This document shows, one piece after another, positions 34,692 through 44,434 of a stretch of DNA of 64,000 nt. Position numbers and translations under genes: made by a program. This stretch comes from CAVTWS01 sp963738445 (GTDB lineage: Bacteria > Actinomycetota > Acidimicrobiia > Acidimicrobiales > SHLQ01). Numbering within the stretch: position 1 is the first letter of the stretch; every line of letters begins with the position of its first letter. The notes beneath the pieces were generated by a model that did no database searches, was not told where the DNA came from, and was given only the letters and a program-made list of their open reading frames with translations. The stretch covers positions 1 through 64,000 of the forward strand of contig CAVTWS010000024.1 of assembly GCA_963738445.1 (NCBI GenBank). Direction: 5' to 3'.

Positions 34692-35911
34692 CACCGGACC
34701 TCCGGCTCGCGGGGCAGACCGAGCGCTCGTTCCCCGATGATGTTGCGCATGATCTCGCTCGTACCTCCGCCGATCGTCCATCCGAACGAGTTGACGAAGT
34801 CGTAGAACCATTCCCCGGTCTCCCAGCCGGCGCTCATGACCGGCGGCCGCTCGACGTGGGCTTCGATCCCCTGGAGCCTCGTTGCGTCGTGCATGAGACG
34901 CTGCAGCAACTCGCTGTAGTACAGCTTGACGATCGATGCCTCGTTGCCGACCCCGCCGCGTCGGACCAGGTTGGCGATCATCGTGGTGAGGAGCTGGCGG
35001 AGCACCGCCGTCTCGGCGTACCGCTCGGCGACGAGCTGGCGGGCCTCCGCATCGGCGACCAGTGGTCCGCCGAGCTCGTTCGTCCACGTGCGCACGGCGT
35101 CGACGAACGCCGACACGCCGTTGTGCATGAGACGTTCGGCCAACTCCAGGATCGCCACGCCCCGCTCCGACGCCAAGGTGGCGTTGGCGACCGCCCAGCC
35201 TTCGTTCTCCGCGCCGAGTCGGTTGGCGACCGGCACCCGGACCTCGTCGAGGAACGTCTCGCAGAACTCCGACTGACCCGTGGCCTGCCGGATGGGTCGC
35301 ACGTCGACCCCGGGTGCGTGCATGTCCATGAGCAGGAAGGTGATGCCCTTGTGCTTGGGCTTCGTCGGGTCGGTGCGGGCCAGCAGGATGCACCAGTCCG
35401 CCTCGACGGCCAGGCTCGTCCACACCTTCTGGCCGGTGACGACGTACTCGTCGCCGTCTCTCACGGCACGGGTTTCGAGGCCAGCGAGATCGGAGCCGGC
35501 GTTGGGCTCGGAGAATCCCTGGCACCACACCGTGCCGTCGACGATCGGTGGCAGGAACCGGCGCTTCTGCTCGTCGGTGCCGGCGTGGAGGATCGACGGT
35601 CCGGCGTTGTACAACGCGACTTGGTAGAGGGCGTTCCGCGGTGCGTCGGCCCGAGCCAGCTCTTCGGCCAGCACCACCTGTTGGAGCAGCGAGAACCCGC
35701 TCCCACCCCACTCGGTGGGCCAGTGTGGAGCGAAGTAGCCGGCGGCTCGAAGCTCGTCTCCCCACCACCGGTGAAAGGCCGCGAACTGCTCGTGGGATGC
35801 ACCGGCCTGCCGGCTGCGCCACTCGGCGGGGACGTGCGCCGCGCACCACGTGCGGACGTCGTTGCGGAACGACTCCAGACCCTCGGACTCGTCGATCGGC
35901 GCGGCTTCCAA
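34691..35911 (-). CDS. Acyl-CoA dehydrogenase
   Basis: A 406-residue flavoprotein that desaturates an acyl-CoA at C2-C3. FAD- and substrate-binding motifs are GFSEPNAGSDLAG, VVTGQKVWTSLA and the C-terminal GGGTSEIMRNIIGERALGLP. TTG 35911 is preferred as start because TATCCT lies 7 nt upstream; the frame is open further to 35989 but crosses the promoter and operator. It is the first gene of a four-gene minus-strand operon. Partner of the next dehydrogenase. Confidence 0.88.
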   Translation of the reverse strand: MEAAPIDESEGLESFRNDVRTWCAAHVPAEWRSRQAGASHEQFAAFHRWWGDELRAAGYFAPHWPTEWGGSGFSLLQQVVLAEELARADAPRNALYQVALYNAGPSILHAGTDEQKRRFLPPIVDGTVWCQGFSEPNAGSDLAGLETRAVRDGDEYVVTGQKVWTSLAVEADWCILLARTDPTKPKHKGITFLLMDMHAPGVDVRPIRQATGQSEFCETFLDEVRVPVANRLGAENEGWAVANATLASERGVAILELAERLMHNGVSAFVDAVRTWTNELGGPLVADAEARQLVAERYAETAVLRQLLTTMIANLVRRGGVGNEASIVKLYYSELLQRLMHDATRLQGIEAHVERPPVMSAGWETGEWFYDFVNSFGWTIGGGTSEIMRNIIGERALGLPREPEVR

Positions 35912-35914
35912 GCA

Positions 35915-35930
35915 ATTCAGGATACTCCAT
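35915..35930. promoter_or_regulatory. Palindromic operator over the -10 box of the dehydrogenase operon
   Basis: ATTCAG-GATA-CTCCAT. On the minus strand TATCCT (35924-35919) ends 7 nt before TTG 35911, so operator and -10 box coincide. The double GntR gene starts about 50 bp to the right and may share the region. Confidence 0.55.
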
Positions 35931-35976
35931 TGAGATTCGTGGGTCCGCGTCACGTGAGCAATAGCCTGACCTCGAC

Positions 35977-37456
35977 GTGGCTCGCCCACCGTCGCCAGAG
36001 CGTGACCTGGCCCATGGGCGCGACACGACGACCACGATGGCGATCTCCCTACCCCACGACGACACCGCGCTGTCCGAGCGGAAGCTCGCGTCCCGGGTCA
36101 CCGACTCGATCCTGCTGACGGTCGCCGGAGATGGATGGCCGGTTGGATCCCTGCTCGGCACCGAGAACGACCTGCTCGCGCACTACGGCGTCAGCCGCGC
36201 CGTGTTCCGTGAGTCTGTGAGGCTGCTCGAGCACCTCGGGATCGCCACGACCCGCCGCGGACCCGGCGGGGGTCTGGTGGTCACTGCCCCGTCCACCGAA
36301 GCGGTCGTGATGGCATTCCTGGTGCACCTCACCCACGCGAAACTGCCACTGAACGACCTCATCCAGGCCCGGGCGAGTCTGGAGAGAACGATCGCCCGAC
36401 TCGCCGCAGAGCGGGCGAGTGAGGATCAGATCGTCGCGCTACGCCAGCAGGTCGACGACGAGCATCGACAGGAGATGCTCGACGCCACGACGCACCACGT
36501 ACTTCACACCCTGATCGCCCAGGCGAGCGGGAACCCGGCCGCCGAGTTGTTCACCGACGTCCTCGGTCGGTTGACCGCACTCTGGTCGTACCCCGAGGTC
36601 GAGGCCGACGTCAAGCACCGGACCCTGTTGGCATCCGCACGGGCCCACGAGACGATCGTCGAGCGCGATCACCTCCGGCGACTCGGCGCTCGCCGAACAC
36701 CGCATGGGAGTGCACCTGGATGCGCTCGGCGACTGGCTCGAACGCAACTCTCCGGCACCGGGCTCGCTGGCGATGGTCCTCGACGAGACCGCCGCGTCGA
36801 ACGACAAGCTGGGTCGCCGGACCGCCCACGCGATCATCGTCGACATCGCCGACCGGAGCTGGCCCGTCGGCGAGACGATCGGCTCCGAGGCGAGCCTCAT
36901 CGAGCGCTACCAGATCAGCCGCTCGGCCCTCCGCGAGGCCGTCCGACTTCTCGAGTACCACGAGGTGGCGACGATGAGGCGCGGCCCGGGCGGTGGGCTC
37001 GTCGTGACCTCGCCCGGCATCGGCCCGATCGTCCGGGCCGCCACGGTGTTCCTCGAGTACCGCGGCATCACACCGGCCGATCTCATGCACCTCCGCCGCA
37101 ATCTCGAGTCCGATGCCGTGGCCCTCGTCGCCCAACGGGCGACCCCCGACGACATCGCCCGACTTCGCGCCGTAGGCACCCTCCGCCACCGCTCGTCGAT
37201 CGACGACCGGCTCCACGTCGCGATCGCCGAACTGACCGGCAACCACGCCATCGCCCTGTTCGTCCGAGTCCTGGTGGAGCTCACTCGCCTGCACTACGCG
37301 GCGCCTCCCCGAGGGTCGGGCCGCGAGGCGGCCATCGCGGAAGAGGTCGCGCACGCTCAGGGTGCGATCATCGACGCCATCGCCGCAGGCGACCCGGAGC
37401 TGGCGCGCAGACGCATGGCCAAGCACCTGACCGCGATGGAGCCGCTGCTGCGGTGA
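35977..37456 (+). CDS. Tandem double GntR-FCD transcriptional regulator (frameshifted)
   Basis: About 492 residues containing two full FadR/GntR units. Unit 1 has a winged helix (GSLLGTENDLLAHYGVSRAV and TTRRGPGGGLVV) and an FCD helical domain. Unit 2 repeats it (GETIGSEASLIERYQISRSA and TMRRGPGGGLVV) with its own FCD domain. Usual members have one unit and dimerise, so this is a natural single-chain dimer. The frame breaks at about 36658-36672 (GAGCGCGATC), inside FCD 1, with one extra base. GTG 35977 follows TAGCCT by 9 nt; ATG 36037 is an alternative. It is the best candidate for the palindrome-binding regulator. Confidence 0.75.
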
Positions 37457-37461
37457 GATCC

Positions 37462-37476
37462 CGGTCGGCGGCCGAC
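37462..37476. terminator. Possible bidirectional terminator hairpin
   Basis: GGTCGG-CGG-CCGACC between two convergent genes. A longer pairing of GATCCCG (37457-37463) with CGGGATC (37496-37502) could enclose it. No T-tract is present, so termination is inferred from position. Confidence 0.35.
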
Positions 37477-37492
37477 CGACCACCACGGGCCG

Positions 37493-39082
37493 TCAGCGGG
37501 ATCGGTCGACGTCGCCGAACAGGCTCCGCAGCGCCACCTGGCTCACCTTCATGGACGGGGTGCGCGGGAGGTGATCGAGAATCCGGACCTGGACCGGGAC
37601 CTGGTAGGCCGCCAGCCGCTCGCGTGCCCACGCCATGACGTCCTCGGCCCCGATCGGGGCGGCCCCCTCACGCAGCTCGACCGCCGCCACGGGGACCTGA
37701 CCGAGGCGGGCATCCGGAATCCCGACGACGCCGGCGTCGCGCACCGACGGGTGCTCGCAGATGACATCCCGCACGGCGTTGGTCGCGACCTTGAACCCGC
37801 CCCTCACGATGACGTCGTCGGCCCGCCCGACGATCCAGATGAAGTCATCCTCGTCGATCCGCGCCAGATCGGTGGTGCGAACCCACGCGTCGGTACCGAG
37901 CTGGCGCGCCTGCACCTCGAGGAGGCCGACCTCACCGCGGGACACCTCGGTCGCCGCGTCCTGGTCGACGACGCGCACCTTGACCCCGGCGTTCGGACGA
38001 CCCACGCTGCCGACCTTGTCGGGCCCGAACCGTTTCCAGTCGGCGAGTGTCCATCCGGCCACCCCACCGGCGAACTCCGTCGCGCCGTACACCACCAGCA
38101 CGGGCACGCCGTACCGATCCTCGAATCGCCGTCCCAGGTCGGGGTCGAGCGGTGCGGTGCCACAGAACAGTGCGGCCACGCCGTCGAACGTCTCGGACGG
38201 GACGTTGGCCTCGAGCACCATGGCGAGCGCCGCCGGCACGAGCGAGACGGCACGCGGTCGATGCTCGCGAACCATGGCCACCCACGAGTCGACCGAGAAC
38301 CGCTCGAGCAACGCCATCTTGCGGCCCTCGACCAGCGACGTGATGGCACCCCGGAGTCCGCCGATGTGCAGCAGGGGGGTCCAGAGTAGAGCGGTGCCGG
38401 AACTGAGGCGAGGCTCCGTGAGCGCACCAGCCTTGCGGTACTGCGCGGTGCTCTCGATCTCGTGCTCGAGCGCCCGGTAGCGGAGATCGATCCGCTTGGG
38501 CGGCCCCGTGGTTCCACTGGTCAGCATCTCGACTGCGACGCCGGGGGAGGTGTCGGCCGACCCGTGCCGGGGGTCGCCCTCAGGGGCGACGACGGTGTCG
38601 TAGGCCGAGTCGCCCGTGCGGGTCGCGATGCCGGCCGAGCCTGCGGCACGAACGGCCGCGACGAGTTCGTCGTGGCGCCAGTCCTGCTCACTCGCGAGCA
38701 CGACGGGGAGCCGCATCTGCTCGACCTCGGCTGCGAGCTTCGCCATGGGAACGGCCGAGCTGAGCGTGACGAGACAGCAGCGAGCACCCAGCACCGCCGC
38801 GACCGTCCGCAGGATCTCGGGCCGGTTTCGCATCACCACCCCGACCCGGACGCTGTCGCCATGGCCCAGCTCGTCGAGCACCGACCTGAGCGACGTCACC
38901 CCGTCGGCCAACCAGCCCCACGAGTACCAGCGGCCCTCGAACTGGAGCGCGTCGGCGTCCCGGTCGATCCCCACCACCGTCCGGATCCAATCGGGCAGAT
39001 CGATCGACGGCCCGGTTCCGCCTTCTTCGTTCGCCGCTGTGGGCTCCTCGGAGGGACCGAGGCTCGTGGACAGGTCAGGCAA
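37493..39082 (-). CDS. Acyl-CoA synthetase (AMP-forming)
   Basis: A 529-residue ANL-family ligase. The P-loop is EMLTSGTTGPPKRIDL, motif A5 is LVVYGATEFAGG, and the C-terminal domain has RTPSMKVSQVALRSLFG with the catalytic Lys. Substitution of the usual YGxTE by YGATE and the shortened hinge mark it as distinct from the other two ligases in the window. TTG 39082 is favoured because GGGGGAGA lies 5 nt upstream; the frame extends to 39199 but across the shared promoter. Divergent from the dehydrogenase at 39162. Confidence 0.85.
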   Translation of the reverse strand: MPDLSTSLGPSEEPTAANEEGGTGPSIDLPDWIRTVVGIDRDADALQFEGRWYSWGWLADGVTSLRSVLDELGHGDSVRVGVVMRNRPEILRTVAAVLGARCCLVTLSSAVPMAKLAAEVEQMRLPVVLASEQDWRHDELVAAVRAAGSAGIATRTGDSAYDTVVAPEGDPRHGSADTSPGVAVEMLTSGTTGPPKRIDLRYRALEHEIESTAQYRKAGALTEPRLSSGTALLWTPLLHIGGLRGAITSLVEGRKMALLERFSVDSWVAMVREHRPRAVSLVPAALAMVLEANVPSETFDGVAALFCGTAPLDPDLGRRFEDRYGVPVLVVYGATEFAGGVAGWTLADWKRFGPDKVGSVGRPNAGVKVRVVDQDAATEVSRGEVGLLEVQARQLGTDAWVRTTDLARIDEDDFIWIVGRADDVIVRGGFKVATNAVRDVICEHPSVRDAGVVGIPDARLGQVPVAAVELREGAAPIGAEDVMAWARERLAAYQVPVQVRILDHLPRTPSMKVSQVALRSLFGDVDRSR

Positions 39083-39114
39083 CGGTCTCCCCCGTTCGAT
39101 GACGGCACATCCGA

Positions 39115-39130
39115 GTAGAGTATCCTGATT
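39115..39130. promoter_or_regulatory. Palindromic operator in the divergent ligase/dehydrogenase promoter
   Basis: GTAGAG-TATC-CTGATT. It holds TATCCT (39121-39126) for the rightward gene and TACTCT (minus, 39123-39118) for the ligase, so one site covers both -10 boxes. Confidence 0.55.
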
Positions 39131-39161
39131 GTACCCGGCGACCGCGTGGGAGGGCCGTGCC

Positions 39162-40438
39162 GTGACGACAAGTGCAGACACCGTTGGCGCCGGGCTCACC
39201 GCCGACTCGGTCGCGGCGTGGATCGGCGAGCACTGGGACGACGAGCTCCCCCTTCACGCGTGGTGGGCCCGGCTGGCCGACGCCGGACTCGCGTTCCCGA
39301 CCTGGCCCGTCGGACTTGGTGGTCGAGCCGGCTCCGCCGCCGACGAGCGTGTCGTCACTGCGGCGCTGTCAGCAGCCGGGGTGATCGGCCCGCCGGCGGG
39401 TAACGGCGTGAGCATGGCCGCACCGACCATCCTGGCCCACGGGACCGACGGACAACGGCAACGCTTCGTCGCGCCGATCGCCTACGGGCTCGAGGCGTGG
39501 GCACAGCTGTTCTCCGAACCGGGCGCCGGCTCCGATCTCGCCAGTCTGGCCACCCGGGCCGAGCTCGACGGCGACGAGTACGTGATCAACGGGCAGAAGG
39601 TCTGGAATTCGTTCGCCGACGTGAGCGAATGGGGCATGCTGATCGCGCGCACCGACATCGAGGCGCCGAAACACCGTGGCATCACCTATCTGTTGATCGC
39701 CATGGACCAGCCCGGCGTCGAGGTCCGGCCGCTCGTGCAGATGAACGGGGTCGCCGACTTCTGCGAGGTGTTCTTCACCGACGCCCGCGTTCCCACCTCC
39801 AACGTGCTGGGCTCGCCCGGCGACGGCTGGAACGTCGCCCGCACGACCCTCACCCATGAGCGCGCCGGCGCCGGGAGCGGTCGCGCCCGGGGCACCGTCA
39901 AGATCGGGCGGGCGCCAAGGGCGGCAACCTCGATCGTCAGGTCGGCGAGCTCATGGACGACGCCCACCGGCGGGCCGAAAGCCGCACCCAGCGAGACGAA
40001 GTGCTCCTCAGCTCACGTACGCACATCGCCCTCGCGCGTGCTCTCGGCCGGACCGAGGACCCCGTCGTGCGCGACCGACTCATGAGCTACCACTCCGATA
40101 ACCAGGTCTACACCTGGAACGGTCGTCGCAGTCGCGACAACGCGAAGACGGGTCGTGCCGGCCCGGATGGCTCGCTGCTGAAGCTCCAGTTGGCGCTCCT
40201 GGCCCACCGCTCCCGCGACCTGTCACTGTCGATCCTCGGTGCCGAAGGCATGCTGGCGGGTGACGACGCCCGGGATCGGGGCCGCTACCACATGGCGGCG
40301 TTGTCGAGCCCGGTGGCGTCGCTCGGCGGGGGCACCAACGAGATCCAGCGCAACATCATCGGCGAGCGATCTCTCGATCTGCCCCGCGAGCCCGCCGACG
40401 ACACGGACGTACCGTTCCGAGAGCTCCGCCGCACATGA
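39162..40438 (+). CDS. Acyl-CoA dehydrogenase (frameshifted)
   Basis: About 425 residues. The N-terminal and middle parts carry FSEPGAGSDLAS, VINGQKVWNSFA and the beta-domain RTDIEAPKHRGITYLL. The C-terminal helical part, GELMDDAHRRAESRTQRDEV to GGGTNEIQRNIIGERSLDLP, is in another frame. The break lies at about 39895-39918 and corresponds to one lost base (or two gained). GTG 39162 has GGGAGG 7 nt upstream. It is followed closely by an FMN-type protein, a MaoC protein, another dehydrogenase and a crotonase in the same direction, suggesting one operon to 44,392. Confidence 0.78.
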
Positions 40439-40457
40439 CGAACGTGGAGGTTCCATC

Positions 40458-40913
40458 GTGCCCAGCCCCAGGATGACCGAGGACGAGATCTGGTCGTTCG
40501 TGACCGATGCCCACACCGGGATCATGACCACCCTCCGAGCCGACGGTACACCGATCGCGCTACCTCTCTGGTTCGTGTGCCTCGATCGACTCGTCTACAT
40601 GCGCACCCGCGGCAAGAAGCTCACCCGGGTACGCAACGACGCTCGTTGCTCGTTCCTGGTCGAGTCGGGGGAGTACTGGACGGAGCTCAAGGCCGTACAC
40701 CTCACCGGAACGGCGGAGATCGTCGACCTCGACGGTGAGCTGGCGCGCCGCTTCCAGGCCGAGGTCGAGCGAAAGTACGCCGCGTTTCGGTCGTCGCGCG
40801 GCTCGATGCCTGAGCAGACCGCGAAGCACTACGCAGAGACGCTCGGCGGCATCGTCCGGGTCACGCCCGACGCACGCATCCTCAACTGGGACAACGCCAA
40901 GCTCGTGGGCTGA
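40458..40913 (+). CDS. Split-barrel flavin/F420-binding (PNPOx-like) protein
   Basis: A 151-residue protein with the pyridoxamine-phosphate-oxidase-like fold: GIMTTLRADGTPIALPLWFV, MRTRGKKLTRVRNDARCSFL and a C-terminal ARILNWDNAKL. In actinomycetes this family often uses F420 or FMN to reduce small substrates. The start GTG 40458 has TGGAGG 7 nt upstream. It sits between two genes of the beta-oxidation set, so an electron-transfer or reductase role for a pathway intermediate is likely. Cofactor unproven. Confidence 0.75.
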   Translation: MPSPRMTEDEIWSFVTDAHTGIMTTLRADGTPIALPLWFVCLDRLVYMRTRGKKLTRVRNDARCSFLVESGEYWTELKAVHLTGTAEIVDLDGELARRFQAEVERKYAAFRSSRGSMPEQTAKHYAETLGGIVRVTPDARILNWDNAKLVG

Positions 40914-40966
40914 CCGATCGCCGTCACCCCGACAACCATCGCGATCAACAACCGAGGAAGATCACC

Positions 40967-42298
40967 GTGACCGACACCGACAACGCTCTCGCCGACGGCC
41001 CGCACGAGGCCTTCAAGGTCGACGCTGAGCTCGAGAAGGAGTTCCAGAAAGCCCTCGAGCACGAACTGACCGACGAGGACATCGAGAAGGCGAAGCTCCT
41101 GCTCGGCCTGGACGTGGCCAGCCGCCACCAGGAGCTGCACTCGATCGCCACCCCAGACGCGCTCCGTAACTGGGCCCTCGGCGTGGGTGACGACAACCCT
41201 CTGTACATCTCCGAGGACTACGGGTCGGGTACGCGATGGGGGACCCAGATCGGTCACGGCACCCAGATGGGCCACATCAAGACGCCGATGCGCGGCGATC
41301 CCCTCCCCGACGAGATCAAGCGCCAGACGAAGTCCATGTTCCGGGGGGTGCACGTCTTCGTGTCGGGTGGAACGTGGGAGTGGTACCGGCCCCTACGACC
41401 CGGCGACCGCATCTTCAGCTTCGCCGGCGAGGAGTCGCTCGATGTCAAGAAGTCCGAGTTCGCCGACCGCTCGGTGATCCAGGTGCGGCGGGACGTCGCG
41501 GTCAACCAGTTCGGTGAGGTGCTCGGGGTGTACCGCATCCTGTGCGTGCTCACCGAACGCAAGAAGTCGCGGTCGAAGGGCAAATACGCCGAGATCGAGC
41601 CCGCTCACTACACCGACGCCGACTACGAGCGGATCGACGCCATCTACCAGCAGGAATCTCCGCGTGGCGCCGAACCGCGGTACTGGGAGGACGTTCAGGT
41701 CGGCGACGAGCTCGACCCGATGGTGAAGGGGCCGACCACCGTCACCGAGATGATCGCGTTCCACGCCGGCGGCTACGGGTTCGTCCCGTATGGCCTGCGG
41801 TCGTCGCGCGTCGGCTACAAGAACCGCAAGCGCATCGCGCCCTTCTACATCAAGAACGGACAGGGCGTCTGGGACGTCGCCCAGCGCCTCCACTGGGATT
41901 CCGAGTGGGCGAAGGCGATCGGCAACCCGATGGCGTACGACTACGGCGTCCAGCGCCAGTGCTGGTTCTACCACCACGTCGCCGATTGGGCCGGCGACGA
42001 CGCGTGCATCATCGCCCTCGAGGACTCGATCCGGAAGTTCAACTACATGGGCGACACCCAGTTCTTGTCCGGCAAGGTCACGGCCAAGCGCGTCCACGAC
42101 GGCCAGAAGGTCGTCGACATCGCACTTCACATGATCAACCAGCGGGAGACCGACACGGCGTACGGCGCCGCAACGGTGGCGCTGCCATCGCGAGACGACG
42201 GCCTGCCGCTGTTCCCGAAGGTCCCGCTGGAGCTCGAACGCCAGGCCGCCACGATGTTCGCCCGCCACGCCGAGCTCTCTGCCCGTGGACGGGGCTGA
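40967..42298 (+). CDS. MaoC-like acyl-CoA hydratase, double hot-dog
   Basis: A 443-residue protein with two hot-dog segments. The N-terminal half shows WALGVGDDNPLYISEDYGSG (the hydratase Asp/Asn-Pro-Leu-Tyr motif region) and the C-terminal half YWEDVQVGDELDPMVKGPTT and TQFLSGKVTAKRVHDGQ. Size matches fused (R)-specific enoyl-CoA hydratases. In this operon it would hydrate the enoyl-CoA made by the neighbouring dehydrogenases. GTG 40967 is preceded by GAGGAAGA. Its end overlaps the next dehydrogenase by 14 nt. Confidence 0.82.
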   Translation: MTDTDNALADGPHEAFKVDAELEKEFQKALEHELTDEDIEKAKLLLGLDVASRHQELHSIATPDALRNWALGVGDDNPLYISEDYGSGTRWGTQIGHGTQMGHIKTPMRGDPLPDEIKRQTKSMFRGVHVFVSGGTWEWYRPLRPGDRIFSFAGEESLDVKKSEFADRSVIQVRRDVAVNQFGEVLGVYRILCVLTERKKSRSKGKYAEIEPAHYTDADYERIDAIYQQESPRGAEPRYWEDVQVGDELDPMVKGPTTVTEMIAFHAGGYGFVPYGLRSSRVGYKNRKRIAPFYIKNGQGVWDVAQRLHWDSEWAKAIGNPMAYDYGVQRQCWFYHHVADWAGDDACIIALEDSIRKFNYMGDTQFLSGKVTAKRVHDGQKVVDIALHMINQRETDTAYGAATVALPSRDDGLPLFPKVPLELERQAATMFARHAELSARGRG

Positions 42299-43511
42299 CG
42301 TCCATACCGTCGAGTCGTTCAGGCGCCGCGTCCAGGCCTTTCTCCGCGCGAACCTACCCGACGGCTGGGCCGGACTCGGCGCCATCGCAGACCGCGACGA
42401 AGCGGACGCGTTCGTCGCCGGCTGGCGCGAAACCCTCGCCACCCACGGGTTCGTCGGGCTCACCTGGCCCCGGGAGTATGGCGGCGCCGGGTTGGGCAAG
42501 CGGGAGCAGATCGTGCTCGTCGAGGAGCTGGCCCGTGCCGGAGTACCCGCCATGGGCTACAACGACACCTTCTCGGTCAAGATGCTGGGCAACACCTTGC
42601 TGCGCTGGGGTACCGACCAGCAGAAGCAGCGGTTCCTCCCCCGGATCGTCTCCGGCGAGGACCGCTGGTGCCAGGGCTATTCCGAACCCGAGGCGGGCTC
42701 GGACCTCGCCGCAATCACGACGAGAGCGGTACTCGATGGCGATCGATGGGTCATCGACGGGCAGAAGGTCTGGACATCGCGCGCCGTCGAAGCCAACTGG
42801 ATGTTCCTGCTGGCCCGGACCGATCCGGCGGCGACCAGTGCCCACCGAGGCATCAGCTTCCTCCTCGTGCCCATGGACCAGCCCGGGATCGAGGTACGGC
42901 CGATACGCGCCCTCAGTGGGGACAGCGAGTTCAACGAGGTGTTCCTCAGCGGCGCCACCACCCCCGCTGACCACGTTGTCGGCGAAGTCCACGGGGGCTG
43001 GACCGTCGCCAACAGCCTCCTCGCCCTCGAACGGGGCGACGAGGCGGCCACGAACCCGATCCTGTTCCGAGCCGAGCTCGACCGCCTGCTGGCCATGGCG
43101 GCGGCCCGAGGCGTGGCGACCGAACCGGTGCTGCGCGACCGACTGGCCGATGCCGTCGTGCGTTGTGAGGTGATGCGCATGCTCGGCCAACGGATCCTCA
43201 CGTCGGTGCTCTCCACCGGGACACTCGGCCCGGAGGCCTCGATCTCGAAGCTCTACTGGAGCGAGTACCACCAACGGGTGACCCACCTGGCGCTCGACGT
43301 GCTGGGTGTCGAAGCGACGACCGTCTCGGGGCGACTCCCGCTTCGGGCCTACCGGGCCGACGACCCCGGCGCACCCAACACGACCGGATCCTGGGTCGGC
43401 GCCTTCTACAACGCCACCGCCGGCACCATCTACGCCGGCACCTCGCAGGTGCAACGAACCATCATCGGCGAGCAGGCGCTCGGCCTCCCGAGAGAACCGA
43501 GGACACCATGA
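42285..43511 (+). CDS. Acyl-CoA dehydrogenase
   Basis: A complete 408-residue dehydrogenase. Motifs are GYSEPEAGSDLAA, VIDGQKVWTSRA, LARTDPAATSAHRGISFLLV and the C-terminal YAGTSQVQRTIIGEQALGLP. The last motif has Ala-Gly-Thr-Ser-Gln in place of GGGTxE, which suggests an altered active-site base as in heteromeric enzymes; the partner could be the product of 39162. GTG 42285 overlaps the MaoC gene, and the stop overlaps the ATG of the crotonase (ATGA). Confidence 0.87.
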   Translation: MDGADVHTVESFRRRVQAFLRANLPDGWAGLGAIADRDEADAFVAGWRETLATHGFVGLTWPREYGGAGLGKREQIVLVEELARAGVPAMGYNDTFSVKMLGNTLLRWGTDQQKQRFLPRIVSGEDRWCQGYSEPEAGSDLAAITTRAVLDGDRWVIDGQKVWTSRAVEANWMFLLARTDPAATSAHRGISFLLVPMDQPGIEVRPIRALSGDSEFNEVFLSGATTPADHVVGEVHGGWTVANSLLALERGDEAATNPILFRAELDRLLAMAAARGVATEPVLRDRLADAVVRCEVMRMLGQRILTSVLSTGTLGPEASISKLYWSEYHQRVTHLALDVLGVEATTVSGRLPLRAYRADDPGAPNTTGSWVGAFYNATAGTIYAGTSQVQRTIIGEQALGLPREPRTP

Positions 43512-44392
43512 GCTCGCACAGCTATCGCACCATCCGGTACGACGTGTCCAATGGCGTGCTGACGATCACGCTCCACCGTCCCGACCACCGCAACTCGGTG
43601 ACCTACGAGATGCTCGACGAACTGCTCGACGCCTTCACCCGAGCCGACGACGACCCCGCGGTTCGGGTGATCGTGGTCACCGGGAGCGACGGGTCCTACT
43701 TCTCGGCCGGCACCGATCTGAGTGCCGGCACCGGGGGGTACGACACCACCGATCCCGGGTTCAAGCCGCTTCGCGGCGGCACCCGAGATGTCGGCGGGGA
43801 ACTCGCCCTAAGGATCTTCGACTCGACGCGCCCGGTCATCGCCGCCGTCAACGGCACCGCAGTGGGCATCGGCGTGTCGATGATCCTGCCCATGGACATC
43901 CGCATCGCCGCCGATTCGGCCCGCTTCGGTCTGCCCTTCGTGCGGCGCGGCATCATCCCCGAATCGTGCGCCACGTGGTTCCTGCCCCGCATCGTCGGCA
44001 TCGCGACTGCCGTCGACTGGGCCGTGAGCGGGCGGATCTTCGACGCGTCGGAAGCGCTCGCCGCGGGACTGGTGCGTGAGCTCGTGCCCGCCGACCAGGT
44101 GCTCGTCCGGGCGCACGAGGTGGCGGCCGAGATCGCATCGTCGACCTCAGCGGTGTCGGTGGCGCTCACCCGCCAGATGTTGTGGCGCCAGCTCGGATCG
44201 CCCCATCCGATGAGCGCCAACCGACTCGAGTCCAAGGCATTGCTGGCGCTCGGCCCGGGCGCCGATGCCCGGGAAGGGGTGGCTTCGTTCCGCGAGAAGC
44301 GGCCGGCGCATTTCACCCTCACCGCTGACGACCTCCCGGATTTCCACCCCTGGTGGAGCGACGAACCCTTCGACGACCGAGTCTCTGACTGA
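43508..44392 (+). CDS. Enoyl-CoA hydratase/isomerase family protein
   Basis: A 294-residue crotonase with YFSAGTDLSAG and AVNGTAVGIGVSMILPMDIR at the oxyanion hole and RRGIIPESCATWFLPRIVG in the active site. This last motif is shared with the crotonase at 10851, so the two are probably paralogues with similar substrates. The ATG overlaps the previous stop. It ends the plus-strand block before the P450 gene, whose promoter carries the palindrome. Confidence 0.87.
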   Translation: MSSHSYRTIRYDVSNGVLTITLHRPDHRNSVTYEMLDELLDAFTRADDDPAVRVIVVTGSDGSYFSAGTDLSAGTGGYDTTDPGFKPLRGGTRDVGGELALRIFDSTRPVIAAVNGTAVGIGVSMILPMDIRIAADSARFGLPFVRRGIIPESCATWFLPRIVGIATAVDWAVSGRIFDASEALAAGLVRELVPADQVLVRAHEVAAEIASSTSAVSVALTRQMLWRQLGSPHPMSANRLESKALLALGPGADAREGVASFREKRPAHFTLTADDLPDFHPWWSDEPFDDRVSD

Positions 44393-44400
44393 TACAATAC

Positions 44401-44416
44401 AATCATCAAACTGATT
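44401..44416. promoter_or_regulatory. Palindromic operator upstream of the P450 gene
   Basis: AATCAT-CAAA-CTGATT, just after a possible -10 box TACAAT (44393-44398) and 18 nt before ATG 44435, which has its own GGGGAGAG ribosome-binding site. Confidence 0.6.
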
Positions 44417-44434
44417 GTTGACGGGGAGAGATCC

